DNA of 64,000 nt from Streptomyces sp. MJM8645 (lineage in GTDB: Bacteria; Actinomycetota; Actinomycetes; Streptomycetales; Streptomycetaceae), in contig NZ_LJJF01000001.1 in the NCBI RefSeq assembly GCF_001625365.1, positions 2,356,001 through 2,420,000 on the forward strand, given 5' to 3'. This document shows, piece by piece, positions 1 to 11,159 of the stretch. The notes under the pieces are model-generated. The model was not told the DNA's origin and made no database searches. It worked only from the letters and a program-made list of their open reading frames with translations. The translations under genes were made by a program, and so were the position numbers. The stretch's first letter is position 1, and every line of letters begins with the position of its first letter.

Positions 1-115
1 CCTTGTACTCGCCGCCGCCACCGTTGGTGAGCTGAACGTAGTCGCCGACCACGGCGTCGATCGGCAGTGCGCTGCGCACCGCTTGTACGTCTTCGTCCCT
101 GATCCGCCCGGCCAC
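1..115 (-). CDS. dnaG: DNA primase DnaG, N-terminal fragment
   Basis: DnaG makes the RNA primers for lagging-strand synthesis. Only the first 38 codons lie in the window; the gene runs off the left edge. Reading leftward from a GTG at 113-115, the start is VAGRIRDEDVQAVRSALPID, followed by AVVGDYVQL, which is the characteristic beginning of actinobacterial primases just before their zinc-binding domain. It lies 161 bp downstream of dgt on the same strand, a dgt-dnaG order common in actinobacteria. There is no obvious Shine-Dalgarno before the GTG, and the start codon sits inside a 12-bp inverted repeat. The identification rests on the N-terminal signature only. Confidence 0.85.
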   Translation of the reverse strand, partial: MAGRIRDEDVQAVRSALPIDAVVGDYVQLTNGGGGEYK

Positions 116-141
116 CCCGGAAGTCTACTGGGGTGGCCGGG
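107..141 (-). promoter_or_regulatory. Perfect hairpin over the dnaG start codon
   Basis: A 12-bp perfect inverted repeat (107-118 and 130-141, arms CCCGGCCACCCC / GGGGTGGCCGGG) with an 11-nt loop covers the dnaG GTG at 113-115. No T-run follows. It could be a terminator for dgt read-through, or a structure limiting dnaG translation. The hairpin is directly seen; its role is inference. Confidence 0.5.
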
Positions 142-190
142 GTTTCCCGGCGGGCCGGTCGTGCCGGGCCGGTTGCACTGCGCGCGGTCG

Positions 191-255
191 GGCGCCGGGC
201 GGTTGCGCCTGAGCGGTCGGACGCCGGGCGCCGGGCGGTTGCGCCTGAGCGGTCG
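191..255. repeat. Two-copy 36-bp-period direct repeat between dgt and dnaG
   Basis: Two identical 29-bp copies (191-219 and 227-255, beginning GGCGCCGGGCGGTTGCGCCT) are spaced 36 bp apart. Partial matches to the same unit flank them at about 181-200 and 253-262. They fill most of the gap between the dgt stop and dnaG. No function is apparent; slippage duplication is the simplest explanation. Confidence 0.8.
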
Positions 256-276
256 CGCGCCGGGGCCCGCGGGCGG

Positions 277-1590
277 TCAGGCCCAGGCGGCGCCGACGAG
301 CCTGGCGTGCAGGGCGAGGGCGGAGGCGTCGGTGAGGGTGGCGATCTGGTCGATGACCGCGCGCAGGGCGGCCCGGTCGTCCTCGGCCTCGCGGTAGAGC
401 GCGCCGAACACCGGGTCCAGGCCCTCGGGGGCGCGCTGGGTGAGCACGTACGCCAGCTCGGCGATCACGATCCGCTGGCGGGCCCGCAGCTGGGCCTGCT
501 CGTCGCGCTGCATCACGAAGCGGACGGCGACCGCCTTGAGCACCGCGACCTCCAGCCGGACGCCCCTCGGCACCACCAGCTCGGCCGTGTACCGGGTGAG
601 CCGGCCGGGGCCGTAGCGGGCCCGGGTGGCCTGCTCGGCGGCCAGGCAGAAGCGGCCGATCAGCTGGCTGGTGAGGTCCTTCAGCCCGGCCCGGGCGCGG
701 GCCGTGCCGTCGTACTCCTGGGGCCACCGGTCCTGGCCGAGCAACCGGTCGAGGGCGGCGGCCAGCTCCTCCGGCTCGGCGTCCGGGGCGTAGCGCTCGG
801 CGACCTTGAAGAGTTCGGCCCGCTCGCTCGGCGCGCGCAGCGCGGCCGGGTCGATGTGTCCGGCCTGGAGGCCGTCCTCGACGTCGTGGGTCGAGTACGC
901 GACGTCGTCGGACCAGTCCATGACGGTGGCCTCGAAGCACTTGCGCCCGGCCGGGGAGCCGGCCCGCAGCCAGCGGAACACCGGCAGGTCGTCGGCGTAG
1001 ACGCCGTACTTGGGCGAGGCCGGGTCGGTGGGGTGGGCGCCGCGCGTCCACGGGTACTTGGTGGCGGCGTCGAGGGCGGCGCGGGTCAGGTTGAGGCCGA
1101 CGCTGCGGCCGGGCCAGGGGGCGAGCCGGGCGGCGGGGTGCTCGCCATCCGGGGCGAAGCGCTTGGGTTCGAGCCGGGTGAGGATGCGCAGCGACTGCGC
1201 GTTGCCCTCGAAGCCGCCGCAGGCCTCGGCGGCCTGGTCGAGCGCCTCCTCGCCGGTGTGGCCGAACGGCGGGTGGCCGATGTCGTGGGCCAGGCAGCCG
1301 GCCTCCACGAGGTCCGGGTCGCAGCCCAGGGCGGCGCCCAACTCCCGCCCCACCTGGGCGCATTCGAGGGAGTGGGTGAGCCGGGTGCGGGGGAAGTCGC
1401 TGCGCATCGGGGCGACCACCTGGGTGGTGCCGGCCAGCCGCCGCAGCGCCGCCGAGTGCAGCACCCGGGCCCGGTCGCGCTGGAACGCCGTGCGGCCGGG
1501 GCGCTTGTCCGGTTCGGGGACCCAGCGGGCCTCGGCGGCGTGGTCGTACGGGAGCGGGGCGGCAGCGAGGCGGTGCGCGGTGTCATCCAT
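277..1590 (-). CDS. dgt: Deoxyguanosinetriphosphate triphosphohydrolase-like protein
   Basis: This 437-residue HD-domain dNTP triphosphohydrolase cleaves dNTPs to deoxynucleosides and triphosphate. It shows the family N-terminal block [20 protein letters not shown] (about residues 39-58). Metal ligands are the His of LTHSLE (about 72), the HD pair in [15 protein letters not shown] (about 101-102), and a later Asp in YSTHDVEDG. The start ATG at 1588-1590 follows a GAGGGG sequence. Length is normal for the actinobacterial type. It is read toward dnaG, consistent with a replication or nucleotide-pool neighbourhood. The precise dNTP preference cannot be read from sequence. Confidence 0.92.
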   Translation of the reverse strand: MDDTAHRLAAAPLPYDHAAEARWVPEPDKRPGRTAFQRDRARVLHSAALRRLAGTTQVVAPMRSDFPRTRLTHSLECAQVGRELGAALGCDPDLVEAGCLAHDIGHPPFGHTGEEALDQAAEACGGFEGNAQSLRILTRLEPKRFAPDGEHPAARLAPWPGRSVGLNLTRAALDAATKYPWTRGAHPTDPASPKYGVYADDLPVFRWLRAGSPAGRKCFEATVMDWSDDVAYSTHDVEDGLQAGHIDPAALRAPSERAELFKVAERYAPDAEPEELAAALDRLLGQDRWPQEYDGTARARAGLKDLTSQLIGRFCLAAEQATRARYGPGRLTRYTAELVVPRGVRLEVAVLKAVAVRFVMQRDEQAQLRARQRIVIAELAYVLTQRAPEGLDPVFGALYREAEDDRAALRAVIDQIATLTDASALALHARLVGAAWA

Positions 1591-1734
1591 ATGCCCCTCA
1601 CGGTACGCCGCGCCCCCGACAGCCAGGGTGTGCCGCGCACGAAGGAGTGTGGGCCGGAGCGTGAATCCTGCGGTACGCGCTGGTGTCCGCCCCGGCCCGG
1701 CTCGCTGCCTGCGGTCCGGCCCCGGCCTCCGGTC

Positions 1735-2712
1735 TCAGCCGCGGACGGCCTTGAGGACGGCGGCGGCCACCGCCTCCTGCCCCTTGGCGTTGGGGTGGAT
1801 CGCCGCCAGGCCCGGGGCCGGGAACGGCGGTTCGACCCAGCGGGTGGCCTCGCCCGCGCACATGTCGTGCCCGGCCGAGGGGGCGGCCGCGTCCACGAAC
1901 ACCGCGCCGGCGCCCTCCGCCCGCCGCTTGAGCATGCCGTTGAGCTGCTGCTCCTTCTCCGAGAGGAAGCCCAGGTCCCCGGCCGCGACCGCCTTGCCCA
2001 ACACCTGTCGGCAGCCGGCCGGGTCGGACGGGAGCAGCGTCGGGTACCCGATCACGTACACCCGGGCCTGCGGGGAGCGGTGCTTGATGTCCTGCAGGAT
2101 CCGGCCGAGTTGCTCACCGGCCGCGTCGACCTTGCGCTGCACCTCGTCGGTCCCGCCGGAGGCGTAGTGCTCGCGGCAGGGCGAGGGCGCGCGGGTGGCG
2201 CCGACGATGCCCTTCACCGCGTCCACCAGGTTCTCCTTGGCGCACTCCTTGACGACCTCCATGAAGCCCGCGTCGTTGCCGCCGATGCCGACCGTCACCA
2301 CGCGGGTGGCCGGGGTCAGCGCGTCCAGTTGGGGCGGGTTGGTGCCGTGGTCGGTCTCCTGGGCGCCGGTCAGGTCCCCGGTGCGGGCGCCGCTGCAACT
2401 GACGTCCTGGAACTGGCCGGCCGGCAGCCCGAGCCCCTTCGCCACCAGGGACGGGTAGTTGACCCCCGAGCGGGAGCAGCCCTTCGGCTCGCCCACCTGC
2501 GGGGCGATCTTCAGGCCGGCGGTGTACGAGTCGCCGAGGGCCACGTACGGGCCGTTCGGCGGCGGCGTGGACTTGGCGTTCTTGCCGGGCAGCGCGCCCG
2601 CGAAACCGTCCGTCCCGCCGTCCGCGGGGGTGCACCCGGCGAGCAGCAGCGCGGCGAGCCCGGCCGTCAGGGCGACGGCCGGGCGGATGGTCCTGGACAT
2701 GGTCGTGGGCAT
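1735..2712 (-). CDS. Lipoprotein SGNH/GDSL hydrolase
   Basis: A secreted esterase/lipase-type protein anchored as a lipoprotein. From the ATG at 2710-2712 (preceded by GGGGGG) the protein has a basic N-terminus, a hydrophobic stretch and the lipobox LLLAGC. The mature part carries SGNH blocks: ALGDSYTAG (nucleophile Ser), VGIGGND (oxyanion Asn) and AIHPNAKGQ (catalytic His). An in-frame ATG at 2739 would give a 334-aa product, but the downstream start fits a signal peptide better. The natural substrate is unknown; related Streptomyces enzymes hydrolyse acyl esters. It stands alone between dgt and the PAC2 gene. Confidence 0.85.
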   Translation of the reverse strand: MPTTMSRTIRPAVALTAGLAALLLAGCTPADGGTDGFAGALPGKNAKSTPPPNGPYVALGDSYTAGLKIAPQVGEPKGCSRSGVNYPSLVAKGLGLPAGQFQDVSCSGARTGDLTGAQETDHGTNPPQLDALTPATRVVTVGIGGNDAGFMEVVKECAKENLVDAVKGIVGATRAPSPCREHYASGGTDEVQRKVDAAGEQLGRILQDIKHRSPQARVYVIGYPTLLPSDPAGCRQVLGKAVAAGDLGFLSEKEQQLNGMLKRRAEGAGAVFVDAAAPSAGHDMCAGEATRWVEPPFPAPGLAAIHPNAKGQEAVAAAVLKAVRG

Positions 2713-2907
2713 GGCATCCCCCCGGGGGATAGGCGTCACAGGCAGCTCCGTACGGCGGCGCGTCCCCCGACGCCGCCAGCACCAACGAACGGGGCCCGCG
2801 AATGACTCCCGTGACTCCCGGCCGCCGCCGACCCGGCCGGTTCCCGCCCCTGCGGGGCCGATTCCGTGCCGGTCCTACTCCCCGCCCGGGCCCACTCCGC
2901 GCCGTAC

Positions 2908-3852
2908 CTACTCCGCGCCGCGCTCGTGCTCGGCCAGGAACTGCTCGAAGCGCCGCCCCAACTCGTCCGCCGACGGCAGGTCCACCGGCTCGGCCAGCAG
3001 GCTCTCCCGGCTCTCCGCCCCCGCCACCGCGTCGTACTGGCCCTCCATGCCGCGGATCGCCGAGCGCAACTCGCCGTCCCCGTGCGCCAGCTGCTCCTCG
3101 ATGTCGGCGTACACCTCGCCGACCCGCTCGCGCAGCCGGGTGCCGGGCAGCACCAGGCCGGTGGCGGACTGCACCGCCTCCAGGATCAGCACGGCGGCCG
3201 CCGGGTACTCCGAGCGCGCCACGTAGTGCGGGACGTGCACGGCGAAGCCCAGCACGTCGTGCCCGGCCTCGGCCAGGCGGTACTCCAGCAGCGCCTGGGC
3301 GCTGCCCGGGACCTGCGCCTGCTCGAACCACTGCGGGTAGCCGGCCGCCAGGTCGAGCCGGTTGCCGTGCGGGGTCAGGCCGACCGGGCGGGTGTGCGGC
3401 ACGCCCATCGGGATGCCATGGAAGTCCACCGCCAGCCGGACCTCGAAGCGCTCCACCAGCTCGCGGACGGCACCGGCGAAACGCTCCCACTCGACGTCCG
3501 GCTCGGGGCCGGTGAGCAGCAGGAACGGCGCACCCGCGCCGTCGCGGACGAGCTGGAGCAGGATCTCCGGCGGCTCGTAGGACGCCCACTGGTCCCGGTC
3601 GAAGACCATCGCGGGGCGGCGCGCCCGGTAGTCGACCAGGCGGTCGTGGTCGAAGCGGGCCACCACCTGCGGCGAGCCCGTCTCCAGGAGGTGGGCCACC
3701 ACCTGGCCGCCGGCCTCGCCGGCGTCCATGAAGCCCTCGAAGTGCTGGAGCAGCACGAGGCCCGCACCGGTGTCGCGCAGCTCCGCGGTGGCCGCGGCCA
3801 CCGCGGCCACGCCCTGCTGATCCAGCTCGTACAACGCCTGGAAGTCACGCAC
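2908..3852 (-). CDS. PAC2 family protein
   Basis: A 314-residue soluble protein of the PAC2 family, named after eukaryotic proteasome assembly chaperone 2. Family features seen are [19 protein letters not shown] (about residues 31-49), [31 protein letters not shown], and the [14 protein letters not shown] block with GLTPHG. The start is a GTG at 3850-3852. Actinobacterial PAC2 proteins are conserved and sit in genomes with 20S proteasomes, but their biochemical role is not settled. No proteasome gene is in this window. Confidence 0.85.
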   Translation of the reverse strand: MRDFQALYELDQQGVAAVAAATAELRDTGAGLVLLQHFEGFMDAGEAGGQVVAHLLETGSPQVVARFDHDRLVDYRARRPAMVFDRDQWASYEPPEILLQLVRDGAGAPFLLLTGPEPDVEWERFAGAVRELVERFEVRLAVDFHGIPMGVPHTRPVGLTPHGNRLDLAAGYPQWFEQAQVPGSAQALLEYRLAEAGHDVLGFAVHVPHYVARSEYPAAAVLILEAVQSATGLVLPGTRLRERVGEVYADIEEQLAHGDGELRSAIRGMEGQYDAVAGAESRESLLAEPVDLPSADELGRRFEQFLAEHERGAE

Positions 3853-4497
3853 CGCGCACCCAACCCCGTTCTCTACTCGTCACGACGTACCGGCTTCTCG
3901 TCCTCTCCAGCGTGCCGGGCGCCGCCGGAATTCCCGACCCGCCCGTCGGCGGGGTCGGCGGCCTCCCCGGACCGCTCCGGACCATGATCGCACCCGGGTG
4001 GAAAGCCCCTGGTCACGGGTGTTCAACGGCCCGTCCGGGGGCGGGTCGCAGCGGCCCGCACCGCCATTCGCGTGCCGCGAAGTGACGCACCGCCTTCTGA
4101 CGGGTATCGTCCTCTCGCTGCCTCGCATCGTCGCGTCGTCGTCACGTCGTCCCGTAACGCCGTCGGCCACGTCCCGGACCGGTGTTCGGCCAGCCCACAC
4201 GACGCATCTTGCCTTCATCTGGCCGCCTGTTTCCTTCGCGCTCCCGTTTCCTCATCGGCCATCTCGCGGACGCACACTGTCCCCTCGCTCATCCCCGCCG
4301 GACCGGTCCGTGGACCCGAGTCCGTTCCGGCACCGCGCTGCCCGCCTCCGGGCCGCCGCCCCCGCCCCGCCCGACCGGCTCTCCGGCGTGCGCGGGTACC
4401 GGCGGGCGTGCTCCGGGGCCGGGGCGACTGTCCCTGCCTCCCGAGCCGTACCCCGGCACGGTAGGCACCCTCCGACCGATGAAGGACCGAAGGTTCC
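3853..4497. other. Intergenic region without a recognisable gene
   Basis: This 645-bp gap separates the divergent PAC2 and GNAT genes. Open frames here have no family signature, no good ribosome-binding site and codon use unlike the neighbours. It must hold the promoters of both flanking genes, but I could not single out a convincing -35/-10 pair, tRNA or terminator. Confidence 0.5.
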
Positions 4498-5226
4498 GTG
4501 CCCGTACCTGTCATCCTCACCGGCCGCACCGTGCGGCTGGAGCCCCTCGCCGCGCACCACGCCTCGGCCATCGCCGAGGCCGGCGCCGAAGACCGTACGA
4601 CCTACGCCTTCACGCCCGTCCCGCACGGCCTCGAAGCGGCCCGCGACTACATCGCGCGCGCCCTCGCCGACCAGGCCGCGGGCCGGTCGCTGCCGTTCGC
4701 GACGGTGAACGTGGCAACCGGCCGGGTCGTCGGCTCCACCCGATTCCTGGAACTCGACTACTGGCAGGGGCCGATGGTCTGGCCGCCGGTGCCCGGGGTC
4801 CCGTTCGGCGACCCGGCCACGGCCGTCCCGGACGCCGCCGAGATCGGCAACACCTGGCTCTCGCCGCGTGCTCAGGGCACCGGCATCAACACCGAGGCCA
4901 AGCTGCTGATGCTGCGCCACGCCTTCGAGACCTGGGGGGTGCAGCGGATCTCGCTGCGCGCCGACGCCCGCAACCAGCGCTCGCGCACCGCCATCGAGCG
5001 GCTCGGCGCCACCTCCGAGGGCGTCCGCCGGGCCCACTCGCGCGGGCTCGACGGGGTGGTGCGCTCGACCGCGTTCTACTCGATCCTCGACGACGAGTGG
5101 CCCGCGGTGCGGGACATCATCGAGCTGCGGATCGCCGCCGCCACCTCGCCCAGCGCCCCGGATCCGGCGATCAACCAGGAGTGCCTTAGACACGGCGGCG
5201 GCCCCGGGCATCTGATCACCGCCTGA
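4498..5226 (+). CDS. GNAT family N-acetyltransferase (RimJ/RimL-like)
   Basis: A 242-residue acetyl-CoA-dependent acyltransferase. The N-terminus ILTGRTVRLEPLAAHHASAI is the usual opening of RimJ/RimL-type GNATs. The acetyl-CoA region is EIGNTWLSPRAQGTGINTEA (about residues 117-136), followed by RISLRADARNQRSRTAIERLGATSEGV. The start GTG at 4498 follows GAAGG. The C-terminus runs about 35 residues beyond the fold with no clear motif. The substrate (protein N-terminus or small amine) is unknown. It converges on the ADP-ribosylglycohydrolase, sharing a terminator. Confidence 0.85.
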   Translation: MPVPVILTGRTVRLEPLAAHHASAIAEAGAEDRTTYAFTPVPHGLEAARDYIARALADQAAGRSLPFATVNVATGRVVGSTRFLELDYWQGPMVWPPVPGVPFGDPATAVPDAAEIGNTWLSPRAQGTGINTEAKLLMLRHAFETWGVQRISLRADARNQRSRTAIERLGATSEGVRRAHSRGLDGVVRSTAFYSILDDEWPAVRDIIELRIAAATSPSAPDPAINQECLRHGGGPGHLITA

Positions 5227-5252
5227 CCCGGACGCCTGCTCACGGCCCGAAG

Positions 5253-5279
5253 GGGGCTACGGCCGCCACCCGTAGCCCC
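5253..5279. terminator. Bidirectional hairpin between GNAT and ADP-ribosylglycohydrolase
   Basis: A 10-bp inverted repeat GGGGCTACGG / CCGTAGCCCC (5253-5262, 5270-5279) lies just after the GNAT stop and overlaps the last codons and stop of the opposing gene. It is placed to stop transcription from both sides. No long U-run is present, as is common in high-GC actinobacteria. Confidence 0.55.
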
Positions 5280-6519
5280 TGACGGCCAGGCCGAGGACCC
5301 GGGCGAGGAGCTCCGGATCGGCAGCTCCCCGGAAGCGGTCGGGATGCGCCTCGACCAGTGCCGACCCGGGCCGCCAGCCACCACCGCGCACCGGGGCGAC
5401 CCGGACGCTCCAGATCTCGAAGCCGGTCCAGCTGCGGTGCAGGTGCAGCACGCCCTCGGCGGTGTGGGACACCCACTTGTCCTCCATCTCCCGGGGGCGC
5501 AGCCCGGCCCGGATCCGCTGCCACTCCTCGTCCGTCCAGACCACGTCCGGCACCGGGCAGGCGCGGGGCAGCAGCATGGGCTTCAGACGGCCCTCGCTCT
5601 CCGGGGCGGGCCGGACGCCGCCCGGCTCGGGGAACGCCCAGCCGGGCAGCGGTTCGCGGGCGGCCAGCCAGGCGGCCGGAATGCCCTCGGTCCCGGTGTG
5701 TGCGGCGACCACTCCCCCGGCGATCGCGGCCACCGTGTCCATGTCGCCGCCGGCCGCGACCGCCTCCCGGACGGCGGCCGGATAGTCGGTCAGGTGCCGG
5801 GCGGCGCACCACAGGGCGTACGGGACGGTGTCGACGGCGGAGGTCCGGCTGCCGTTGCCCAGGATCTCGGCGGCGGCCCTCGGGTCCGGTTCGGCGAGCA
5901 GCTGGACCGCCTCGGTGAGACCGTCACGGACGGCGCCGTACGGGGTGAGGCCGATCACCGCTTCCAGGAAGGACTCCGGCGTCATCGCCTCGGTGCGCGC
6001 CCGCGCCGCGTACGCGGCGGCCACCGCGACCGCGACGGCGCCGTCCACCGCCTGCGGGTGGGTGTGGGTGATCACGGCGGTGTCGGCGGCGGGCCGGACC
6101 ACGGAGGCCGGGTCCTCGGCGTACGCCGCCCCCAGCGGGGCGACCCGCATCGCGGCGCCGTTGCCGTACGAGCCCTGGCCGTCGAAGAGTTCGGCTGCCA
6201 GGGCCTTCGCGTCACCGCCCTCCCGGACCAGCCGCAGCATCCGGTTGGCGGCCAGCCCGTACCCGCGGTCGAAGTCGTGGCGCCGGGCGAAGGCGTGGGT
6301 GAGGTCGAAGGTGTCGATCGTGCCGCGTTCGGTGTGCGCGGCGTACACCGAACAGGCCATCTCGGTGTCGTCGGTCCACGGCCAGGGGCCGGGCGGGTCG
6401 GTGCGGCCGGCGAAATGGGCGGCGGCGATGGCCGGGACGAAGAGCTGTGCACCGTAGGCATCGCCTACCGAAAGGCCGTTGAGCGCATCGAGCGCGGGGC
6501 CGGTGGGTGGAGTCGTCAT
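5257..6519 (-). CDS. ADP-ribosylglycohydrolase family protein
   Basis: A DraG/ARH-type dinuclear-Mg enzyme that would remove ADP-ribose from proteins or small molecules. Metal-binding signatures are GLSVGDAYGA (about residues 14-23), WTDDTEMA (about 48-55) and the GGDMDTVAAIAGG block (about 267). All ligand aspartates are present, so activity is expected. The protein has about 100 residues after the core fold, including the ARVLGLAVRGYGW tail; this extension is not a domain I recognise. No ADP-ribosyltransferase lies beside it, so its target is unknown. A NADAR protein is encoded about 17 kb away. Confidence 0.85.
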   Translation of the reverse strand: MTTPPTGPALDALNGLSVGDAYGAQLFVPAIAAAHFAGRTDPPGPWPWTDDTEMACSVYAAHTERGTIDTFDLTHAFARRHDFDRGYGLAANRMLRLVREGGDAKALAAELFDGQGSYGNGAAMRVAPLGAAYAEDPASVVRPAADTAVITHTHPQAVDGAVAVAVAAAYAARARTEAMTPESFLEAVIGLTPYGAVRDGLTEAVQLLAEPDPRAAAEILGNGSRTSAVDTVPYALWCAARHLTDYPAAVREAVAAGGDMDTVAAIAGGVVAAHTGTEGIPAAWLAAREPLPGWAFPEPGGVRPAPESEGRLKPMLLPRACPVPDVVWTDEEWQRIRAGLRPREMEDKWVSHTAEGVLHLHRSWTGFEIWSVRVAPVRGGGWRPGSALVEAHPDRFRGAADPELLARVLGLAVRGYGWRP

Positions 6520-6630
6520 ATGGTCCCCAGCTCAGCGGTTCGACCGGTGCTCCGTCAACCTCATTCTCACAGGCTCCCCCGACGAGCGATGTTTCGCATA
6601 CATCCGACCCTGGTGGGCAGCACCCGGGGT

Positions 6631-7626
6631 ATGACCCGCGTGAACCCGCTCGACCCCGTCGTGCTGCTCGGCGCCGACCAGCAGCACATCGTCACCCGGG
6701 CGCAACTGCGCCGGCTCGGCGTGCCGTCCGGCACCATCGCCCACCGGCTGCGCCCCGACGGGCCGTGGCAGCAGGTGCTGCCCAGGGTGATCTGCCTGCA
6801 GTCCGGCCGATTGACAGCGCACCAGCGGCTGCGCGCCGCGCTGGCGTACGCGAGCCCCAAGGGGCGGGCGCCGCAGGCCGGGGAGGTACTGCTGACCGGG
6901 GACGCGGTGCTGGCCGACGCGGGGCTGCCGAGCGCCGGGCACCCGGCGGACCTGGCCCGGATCGACGTCCTGATCCCCGCCCAACGCCGGGTCGTCGACC
7001 GCGAGTTCGTCCGGATCCACCGGTCGGCCGGGCCGCTGCCGGGCGGCTTCGAGCGGGACGACGGGCTGTGGAGCACCACCGTCGCCCGGGCGCTGGCCGA
7101 CCTCGCGCCGGGCGAGACCGGGCAGCGCCGGTTCCGGGCGCTGTGCGCGGAGGCCGTCCAGCGGCGGCACTGCGAACTCGGCGAGCTGCTGGACCACTTG
7201 CTGGCCCGGCCGGGCGCGCTCGGACTGCCGCAGGTGGCCCGGGTGGTGGAGGACCTCACTGTCGGAGTGCGGTCGGTGGTGGAGGGCGAGGCCCGCGAAC
7301 TCCTGGCGCACGCGGGCCTGCCCGAGCCGTTGTGGAACCCGGTGCTCTTCCTGGACGGCCGCTTCCTCGCCGTCCCGGACGCCTACTGGCCGCACGCCTG
7401 CGTGGCGTTGGAGATCGACTCCCGCGCCTGGCACCTGCGCCCCGCCGACCACGAACGCGGCCTGGCCCGTGCCAACCGGCTGACCGCCATCGGGCTCCCC
7501 GTGGTCCGCACCACCCCGGTCCAGCTCCGGCGCGACCCCGTCCCGGTGTTCCACGAGCTGACCGCCCTCCTCACCACCGGCCCGCACGGCCCCCACCGCC
7601 GGGTCAGCTGGCGCCGGGCCCGGTGA
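6631..7626 (+). CDS. AbiEi-like / DUF559-type protein
   Basis: A 331-residue protein with an N-terminal winged-helix-like segment (about residues 13-40, QQHIVTRAQLRRLGVPSGTI) typical of the AbiEi/AbiEi_4 antitoxin-like family. Its C-terminal third has a Vsr/DUF559-like nuclease-fold pattern, with CVALEIDSRAWH followed by ERGLARANRLTAIGLPVVRT. The ATG at 6631 is chosen because the fold begins there; upstream in-frame sequence is antisense to the neighbouring gene. In actinobacteria such genes are frequent singletons. There is no AbiEii nucleotidyltransferase next to it, so a toxin-antitoxin role is not supported locally. Whether the nuclease-like domain is active is unclear. Confidence 0.7.
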   Translation: MTRVNPLDPVVLLGADQQHIVTRAQLRRLGVPSGTIAHRLRPDGPWQQVLPRVICLQSGRLTAHQRLRAALAYASPKGRAPQAGEVLLTGDAVLADAGLPSAGHPADLARIDVLIPAQRRVVDREFVRIHRSAGPLPGGFERDDGLWSTTVARALADLAPGETGQRRFRALCAEAVQRRHCELGELLDHLLARPGALGLPQVARVVEDLTVGVRSVVEGEARELLAHAGLPEPLWNPVLFLDGRFLAVPDAYWPHACVALEIDSRAWHLRPADHERGLARANRLTAIGLPVVRTTPVQLRRDPVPVFHELTALLTTGPHGPHRRVSWRRAR

Positions 7627-7668
7627 GGGCCGCGGGCGCGGTGCGGGCCACGAGCGCGGTGCGGGGTG

Positions 7669-8184
7669 TCAGCAGCGCGGGTCGATCTCCTGGAAGGTCG
7701 CGTAGTGGTCCGGCGACCAGTACTGCTCGCCGGAGCCGCCGGTGACCACGCGGCGGGTGCCGCGGTCGTTGGAGCCCGGGGTGACCACGGTGAACTCGTG
7801 GTAGTAGCCGCCGGACTTCTTCGGCAGGCGGCTCTCGCGGTTCTCGAAGACGATGCCGTCGCGGTTGTACGGGTACGGGCCGTTCTTGGCGATCAGGCCG
7901 AGGGTGTCCTGGGCCTGGCTGGGGAGCTTGGTGCGGCAGACGTCGGCGAGCGCCGGGTCGGCGGGCACCCAGGTGCCGCTCGGGGCGGGGGTGCCGCCGG
8001 CGGGCGGGGACGGCTTGGGGGCCGAGGACTTGGGGGCCGAGGCGCCCGCCGAGGTGGCGGTGGAGCTCGCGGCGGCCTTGGGGTGGCTGCTGCCGCCCTT
8101 GCCGGCGAGCAGGTACCCGATCCCGGCGACGAGGGCCAGGATCAGGACGGCCACGACGACGAGCGGGCTTTTACGTCTGGTCAT
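7669..8184 (-). CDS. Guanyl-specific ribonuclease (RNase T1/Sa family), membrane-anchored or secreted
   Basis: A 171-residue microbial ribonuclease of the N1/T1 family. After a short basic start comes one hydrophobic segment (VVVAVLILALVAGIGYLLAG), a Lys/Ser/Ala/Pro-rich linker, and a C-terminal RNase domain. The domain shows the catalytic triad of RNase Sa-type enzymes: Glu in YYHEFTVV, Arg in RGTRRVV and His in SPDHYATF. One Cys near the domain start (DVC) and one at the C-terminus (DPRC) can form the family disulphide. The ATG at 8182-8184 with GGGG upstream is preferred over an upstream in-frame start at 8322. No barstar-like inhibitor gene is adjacent. It probably acts outside the cell. 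Confidence 0.88.
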   Translation of the reverse strand: MTRRKSPLVVVAVLILALVAGIGYLLAGKGGSSHPKAAASSTATSAGASAPKSSAPKPSPPAGGTPAPSGTWVPADPALADVCRTKLPSQAQDTLGLIAKNGPYPYNRDGIVFENRESRLPKKSGGYYHEFTVVTPGSNDRGTRRVVTGGSGEQYWSPDHYATFQEIDPRC

Positions 8185-8298
8185 GCGCCCCAGCTTGGCA
8201 GGCGCGCGGGCGCCGCCCGGCCAGCTACACACGTGGCCGCCGCCACATCCGGCCGGACGGGGAAGGCCGGCTGGGAAGCGCGGCCGGGCACAGACGGA

Positions 8299-8342
8299 CG
8301 GCCGGGCGGGGACGGACGCCATTGTCCGTCCCCGCCCGGCCG
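8299..8342 (-). terminator. Long GC hairpin downstream of ppdK
   Basis: A 19-bp perfect inverted repeat (8299-8317 and 8324-8342, extendable by one A-T pair) with a 6-nt loop lies about 110 bp past the ppdK stop and before the ribonuclease gene. It should end ppdK transcription. A T-run is absent. Confidence 0.75.
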
Positions 8343-8450
8343 TTGTTACGTACGCCGGTTCTCCTGCGCCGAGCTCCGGTGTACGCCCTCCCGACGGGGA
8401 GGGAAGCGGTCAGTCCGGCCCGCGGCCGAGGAGGGGATGCCTACCCTCTC

Positions 8451-11159
<2,709 letters not shown>

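Noticed and set aside
191..255. CRISPR-like repeat
   Set aside because: Only two adjacent copies with a 7-bp gap, no spacers and no cas genes.
133..2805. An 890-residue plus-strand open frame
   Set aside because: It is the shadow of dgt and the SGNH hydrolase on the opposite strand; its peptide is Gly/Ala/Arg-rich with no domain.
7669..8322. Longer start of the ribonuclease at 8322
   Set aside because: The extra 46 residues are Arg/Pro/Gly-rich, overlap the ppdK terminator, and would place the membrane helix internally.
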